DNA from: Cryptomeria japonica
Lineage: Eukaryota; Streptophyta; Pinopsida; Cupressales; Cupressaceae
Assembly: GCF_030272615.1 (NCBI RefSeq)
Contig: NC_081405.1
Span: 472,678,008 to 472,740,007, forward strand
Direction of reading: 5' to 3'
Length of the DNA stretch: 62,000 nt
The position numbers and the translations under genes are program-made. Positions 57,786-62,000 of this stretch are shown here, in pieces. Position 1 is the stretch's first letter. Each line of letters opens with the position of its first letter. Below the pieces are notes generated by a model. It did not search any database, had not been told where the DNA came from, and was given only the letters and a program-made list of their open reading frames with translations.

Positions 57786-60700
57786 TTAAGTCTCTACCGG
57801 TGAGGGTATTATCCCAAGCTGCTCTCTGAGATATTCAAAGGCTTCTTTAGGTAAAGGCTTTATAAAGATATCTGCAATCTTCTATTTAGTATTCACATAA
57901 ACCAATTTCACTTCCTTTGCTTCAACATTTTCTTTCAGAAAATTGTATTTGATAGAAACATGTTTAGTTTTAGAGTGAAATATTAGATTCTTTGATATAT
58001 CAATTGCTATTGAATTATCACAATAAATGATTATAGGCTCTTTGCATTTTTCCTTTATGTCCTTCAACATTTTCTTAATCCATAATACCTGAGTACAATT
58101 AGTTGTTACTGCAACATATTATGATTTTGCTTTTGATAATGATGTACAACTTTATTTCTTGCTTAACCATGAAATCAATCTGCTACTAAGAAAGAATGCT
58201 CTACCAATGGTTCTCTTTCTATCATCTACATCTCTTGCCCAATTTGCATTGGTGTATGCACATAGATCAAAATTTTTATCTTTAGGATACTCTGAAATCT
58301 TGAAACAATACACACTGCATTCATAATATTAGGTCTTGTTTGTGTCAAATACAGTAAACCTCCAATCATAGATTTATATCTTGTCGGATTAACAGGGGTT
58401 GAATCATCCTTCAATGATAGTTTATCAGTTGTATTCATAGGAGTACTTACCCATTTAGAGTTTTCCATACCAAATTTCTTTAGTAGTTCCTTCAAGTACT
58501 TTGATTGACATATGAATATACCTTTATCAGTTTGTGAAATCTGCAATCCTAAAAAGAATTTTATCTCCCCAATCATAGACATTTCAAATTCTTTGTGCAT
58601 CTTATTAGAAAAATATTTACACAATCCATCTTCTCCTCAAAAAATGGTATCATCAACAAAAAATTCAATAACCAAGATGTCATCATTAGTCACTTTGAAA
58701 TATAAGTTGCTATTAGCATCACCTTTAGTGTAACCAAGCTTCAAAAGATATTTGTCTAATCTAGCATACCAAGCTCTAGGAGCTTGCTTCAATCCATATA
58801 AAGCTTTCCTTAACTTGCAAACCATATCTTTGTCATTTGTCAAAGAAAATCCATTAGGTTGTTCAATGTAAACTTCCTCTTCAAGATCACCATTCAGAAA
58901 TGCACATTTAATATCCATTTGATATACTTTATAGTTCTTGTGTGCTACAAATGCAAGAAATAGTTTGACTGCCTCAATTTTAGCTACCGATGCAAAGGTT
59001 TCATTATAATCAATTCCCTCTTTTTGTGAATATCCCTTACACACTAATCTTGCTTTGTTTCTGATTACCTTACCATATTCATTGATTTTATTTCTGAATA
59101 CCCATTTAGTTCCAATTACATTTTTGTTTTTAGGTCGGGGAACCAATGTCCATCTGTTATTCTTTTCAATTTGTTCCAATTCATCTTCCATAGCTTTAAT
59201 CCAATGTTTATCTTCGCATGCCTCAAAAATAGTTGTTGGTTCAATTTGAGAAATTAAGCATACCTCTTCATTTGCCAGTCTTCCTCTTGTCATTACACCT
59301 TGATACTTATTTCCAATTATCTGACTTTCAGAGTGATTCAATCTTACATACCTAGGTGTATTCACTTGTTATTGTTCTTCAATCACTGTGGAATTCTCTA
59401 ATGATGCCGGTGTGACTGGATCTACATTCTGTATTGGTGCACTTAGAGTAGGTTCATTTATGATCATATCAATTACCGGTTCAGAATCTATAGATCTTGA
59501 ATTACCTCTAAACTATTCATCTATCTTCACATTTGCACTCTCAATGATTTTCTGCAATATTTTATTAAAACATTTATATGCCTTGCTCTTAGATGAATAA
59601 CCAATAAATATTCCTTCATCACTTCTAGGATCAAATTTACCAACATACTCATCTATCCTAATATAACATTTGCTTCCAAATATTCTGAAATATTTAAGAG
59701 TAGGAGTATTACCAAACCATAGTTCATGAGGGGTCTTACCGGTTTCACCTTTGATGTGAACTCTGTTGAAAGTGTAAATCGTTATATTCACTGCTTCTCT
59801 CCAATACACATGAGGTAGGTTTGCTTCTGATATCATGCTTCTAGTTGCATCCAGAATAGTTATGTTCTTCCTTTCCACAACTCCATTTTGTTGAGGTGTT
59901 CGGGGTGCTGATAGTTGTCTTCTAATTCCATTCTCTTCACAAAATGTATTGAACTCCTTAGATGTAAATTCACCTCCTTTATCTGATCTTAAACATTTGA
60001 TTTTCTCACCGGTTTCATTTTCTACCATCCATTGCCTTGAATAGTTTGAATTTCCCAAAAGCTTTTGATTTCTCCCTAAGAAAAGTAACCCAACACATTC
60101 TAGAATAATCATCAATGATTAGCATAAAATATCTACCTCCTTGTAGACTTCTAGTTCTTGTCGGACCACATAAATCAATATGAATTAAATCAAGAACATT
60201 ATTGGATTTCTCTGGAATACTCTTAAAATTTATTCTAACTTGCTTTCCAAATTGAAATTCCTTACATACCGGGTTGTGAGGTTTTACAATCTTAGGTAAA
60301 TCCCTTACTTCCTTAACTGTACTAATCTTTACAATGCAATCAAAATTTACATGACAAAGTCTCTTATGCCATAACCAAGTTTCATCAATATGTGCAATCA
60401 AACATGTCTTCTCATTGTTATTCAAACAAAAGATATTAGCTCTAGTCTGATTACCGGTTGCAATTTCCAAACTAGTTCTATTCATGATTTTGCATTTACC
60501 ATTCTTGAATTGTAACTGAAATCCCTTTTCAACTAATTGACCAACACTTAAAAGATTATGCTTCAAACCTTCAACATAATAAACGTTGACAGTATTGTGC
60601 TTACGATCAAAAGATATAGTGCCTTTTCCTCTAATCAAACAAGCTTAATCATCCCCAAATCTTTCTAGACCTCCATTGTATTCCTTAAAAGTTAAGAATT

Positions 60701-61840
60701 TACTTTTATCACCAGTCATATGATGTGAACATCCATAATCAATGATCCATTCATCATTTTCTTCAATTTTAGCTGCTAGGGCTTGCTCTATCGGTTGTAC
60801 AGTAGGTGTCGGTTGATCTTCTATCATTGCAACAAAAGCCCATCCATTTTCTGTCAGTTCCTCATCAGAATTATCAGTAAATTCTTCATCAGCATAGTAA
60901 CATGATTTGTCTCTATTCTTCTTAAATCTGCATCTTTGATATTTAGGGTTAGGCTTATATGTTCTTTTAGCTTCTTCTCTTAATCTTACATGTCTATCAG
61001 GACACCTAGATGCCATATGACCAATTTTATTGTAGTTAAAACATTTAAATGGTTCTTTACCTTCATACTTACTTCCAACTGGAACTTTAGGCATTTTTCT
61101 TGTGAATAGTGCTTCAAGTTCTTCCAGTTCTTCATTTTCCTTTCTGATGTCTTCAAGTTATTTTGCATAAAGTGCTTTCCAATCAGATTTATCAGATGAT
61201 GATGATGCTTTGAAGGCTAAATTTGTTTTAATTGTAGCAACATGACCAAATTCCTCAAGCTCAAAAGCTGAAAGTTTTCCAAAGATACTTTGGTATTAGG
61301 CATTGTTCTCAATTCATTAATAGCAGTTACTTTCATTTTGTATTTTGGTGGAAATGCTCTTAAAAATTTAGAAACAATCTCATCTTCACTTAAGGATCCT
61401 CCACAGCATTATATACCCAAAACAATTTCATTAACTCTTTCCATAAAAACAAAAATTCTTTCATGTTCTTCCATTTTCAGATTTTCATACCTGACCCGGA
61501 AGCATTCTAGTTTTGCAATTTTGATAGTGGTATCACCTTCATTCAATGTCTCCAATTTATCCCAAATAGATTTAGCAGTAGATCGGTCTGATAATCCCAA
61601 GATTTGTTGATCTGACAATACGCTCAAAAGTGCTTCTCTTGCTTTGCAATCATTCTCCTGATCATTAGCCATGTTTGGTGGATTAGGTTGACTCTGTGTA
61701 GGACCAACATAGCCATTCTTTGTAGCATCCCATATGTCTCTTCCAATGCAATTCAGATGAGTCTCCATTCTGATCTTCCATATACCATACTTAGTTCCAT
61801 CAAGTTTCATACTATCCTTCCTAAAATAGTTAGTTGCCAT
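57786..61840 (-). pseudogene. Copia-3 gag-pol polyprotein, frameshifted
   Basis: ATG at 61840 (MATNYFRKDSMKLDGTKYG) starts Gag; frame changes lie near 61410 and 61100. A zinc knuckle CFNYNKIGHMASRC (second Cys is Tyr) and protease WIIDYGCSHHMTG (Ser of DSG is Tyr) follow. Integrase shows WLWHKRLCHVNFDCI, CKEFQFGK (a Cys replaced by Phe), DLIHIDLCGP, LRSDKGGEFTSKEF and RTPQQNGVVERKN, with a shift near 60040. RT shows [34 protein letters not shown] and FVDDTIF. RNase H shows IIYCDNSIAIDISKN and SKTKHVSIKY and ends at TAA 57786-57788. Order and length match Ty1/copia elements. RT and core integrase frames are long and open (242 and 200 codons), so decay is moderate. Confidence 0.93.
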
Positions 61841-61883
61841 AGAATCTCCTCAAGTTGTTAAACTTCTGCAAAAAGAGGACTTA

Positions 61884-61895
61884 GCTCTGATACCA
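61884..61895 (-). other. primer-binding site of Copia-3
   Basis: The minus strand reads TGGTATCAGAGC two bases inside the 5' LTR, an exact initiator methionine tRNA site. Confidence 0.92.
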
Positions 61896-61897
61896 AT

Positions 61898-62000
61898 TGT
61901 TAGGACCCAGAGGCAACTGAGAAGGGGGGGGGGTGAATCAGTTGTCTAATAATTTCAACCCAAATATAACTTAATCAAACTTGATGCATAATACCAGTAA
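61898..62000 (-). repeat. 5' LTR of Copia-3, first 103 bp in window
   Basis: TGTTAGGACCCAGAGGCAAC and a G run followed by GTGAATCAG match 56366 onward. The rest is outside the window. Confidence 0.92.

Larger units (their letters stand above)
56366..62000 (-). mobile_element. Copia-3: copia retrotransposon on the minus strand, right LTR cut by window end
   Basis: The 3' LTR (56366-57427) starts TGTTAGGACCC; the same start at 61898 marks the 5' LTR, of which 103 bp are in the window. A primer site, gag, protease, integrase, RT, RNase H and polypurine tract are in the right order on the minus strand. It is inserted in the TIR-C transposase. It is the best preserved autonomous-type copia element here, but frameshifts make it inactive. 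Confidence 0.93.

Noticed and set aside
57477-57803. Plus-strand frame near the Copia-3 polypurine tract
   Set aside because: It lies antisense in the 3' untranslated region of Copia-3 and has no motif.

Overview
The window is repeat-derived DNA from a very large plant genome. AT-rich LTRs of about 0.5-1.5 kb, initiator-methionine primer sites, degenerate Ty1/copia polyproteins, a gypsy-like element with a G-patch remnant and several levels of nesting all point that way. A conifer or other gymnosperm is my best guess, but nothing proves the species. I see no ordinary host gene, no tRNA or rRNA gene and no CRISPR array. Almost every reading frame is broken.

Layout. Positions 1-31311 are one LTR retrotransposon (Outer-RT). 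Its left LTR is cut by the window edge (ends 1136) and its right LTR is 29791-31311. It holds a short gag remnant, three blocks of tandem repeats and a G-patch remnant but no visible reverse transcriptase. Two things are inserted in it: a solo LTR (4460-5597), and a 19.7-kb DNA transposon (TIR-A, 7318-27006) bounded by inverted repeats and an apparent CAAAGG duplication. TIR-A carries two convergent genes. One is a DDE-like transposase on the plus strand (9552-12470). The other is a spliced gene of about 12 exons on the minus strand (26587 to 14747), reconstructed here from splice sites and phase. A tandem array of ~358-bp units lies between them. The minus-strand gene is interrupted by a solo LTR (15280-16273) and by a complete non-autonomous LTR element (RT-17, 17239-25256).

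From 31606 a truncated copia element (Copia-0) is split by a complete copia element (Copia-1, 32173-43898). Copia-1 is itself split by a small non-autonomous copia-like element (Copia-2, 37276-41605) that encodes one long Gag-protease-X frame and no integrase, reverse transcriptase or RNase H. A possible LINE 3' end follows (about 44657-45690).

From about 45700 comes a second, more decayed copy of the TIR-A transposase family (TIR-B, transposase 46888-49720). It has the same order of AT/CT microsatellites, transposase and ~355-bp tandem repeats. A third copy (TIR-C, minus strand, 54778-56365) is cut by the LTR of another copia element (Copia-3, minus strand, 56366 to beyond 62000).

The most interesting material is the two-gene giant TIR transposon with its three copies, hidden spliced gene, palindromic subterminal repeats and associated satellite, followed by the two non-autonomous LTR elements that carry long unrecognised reading frames.
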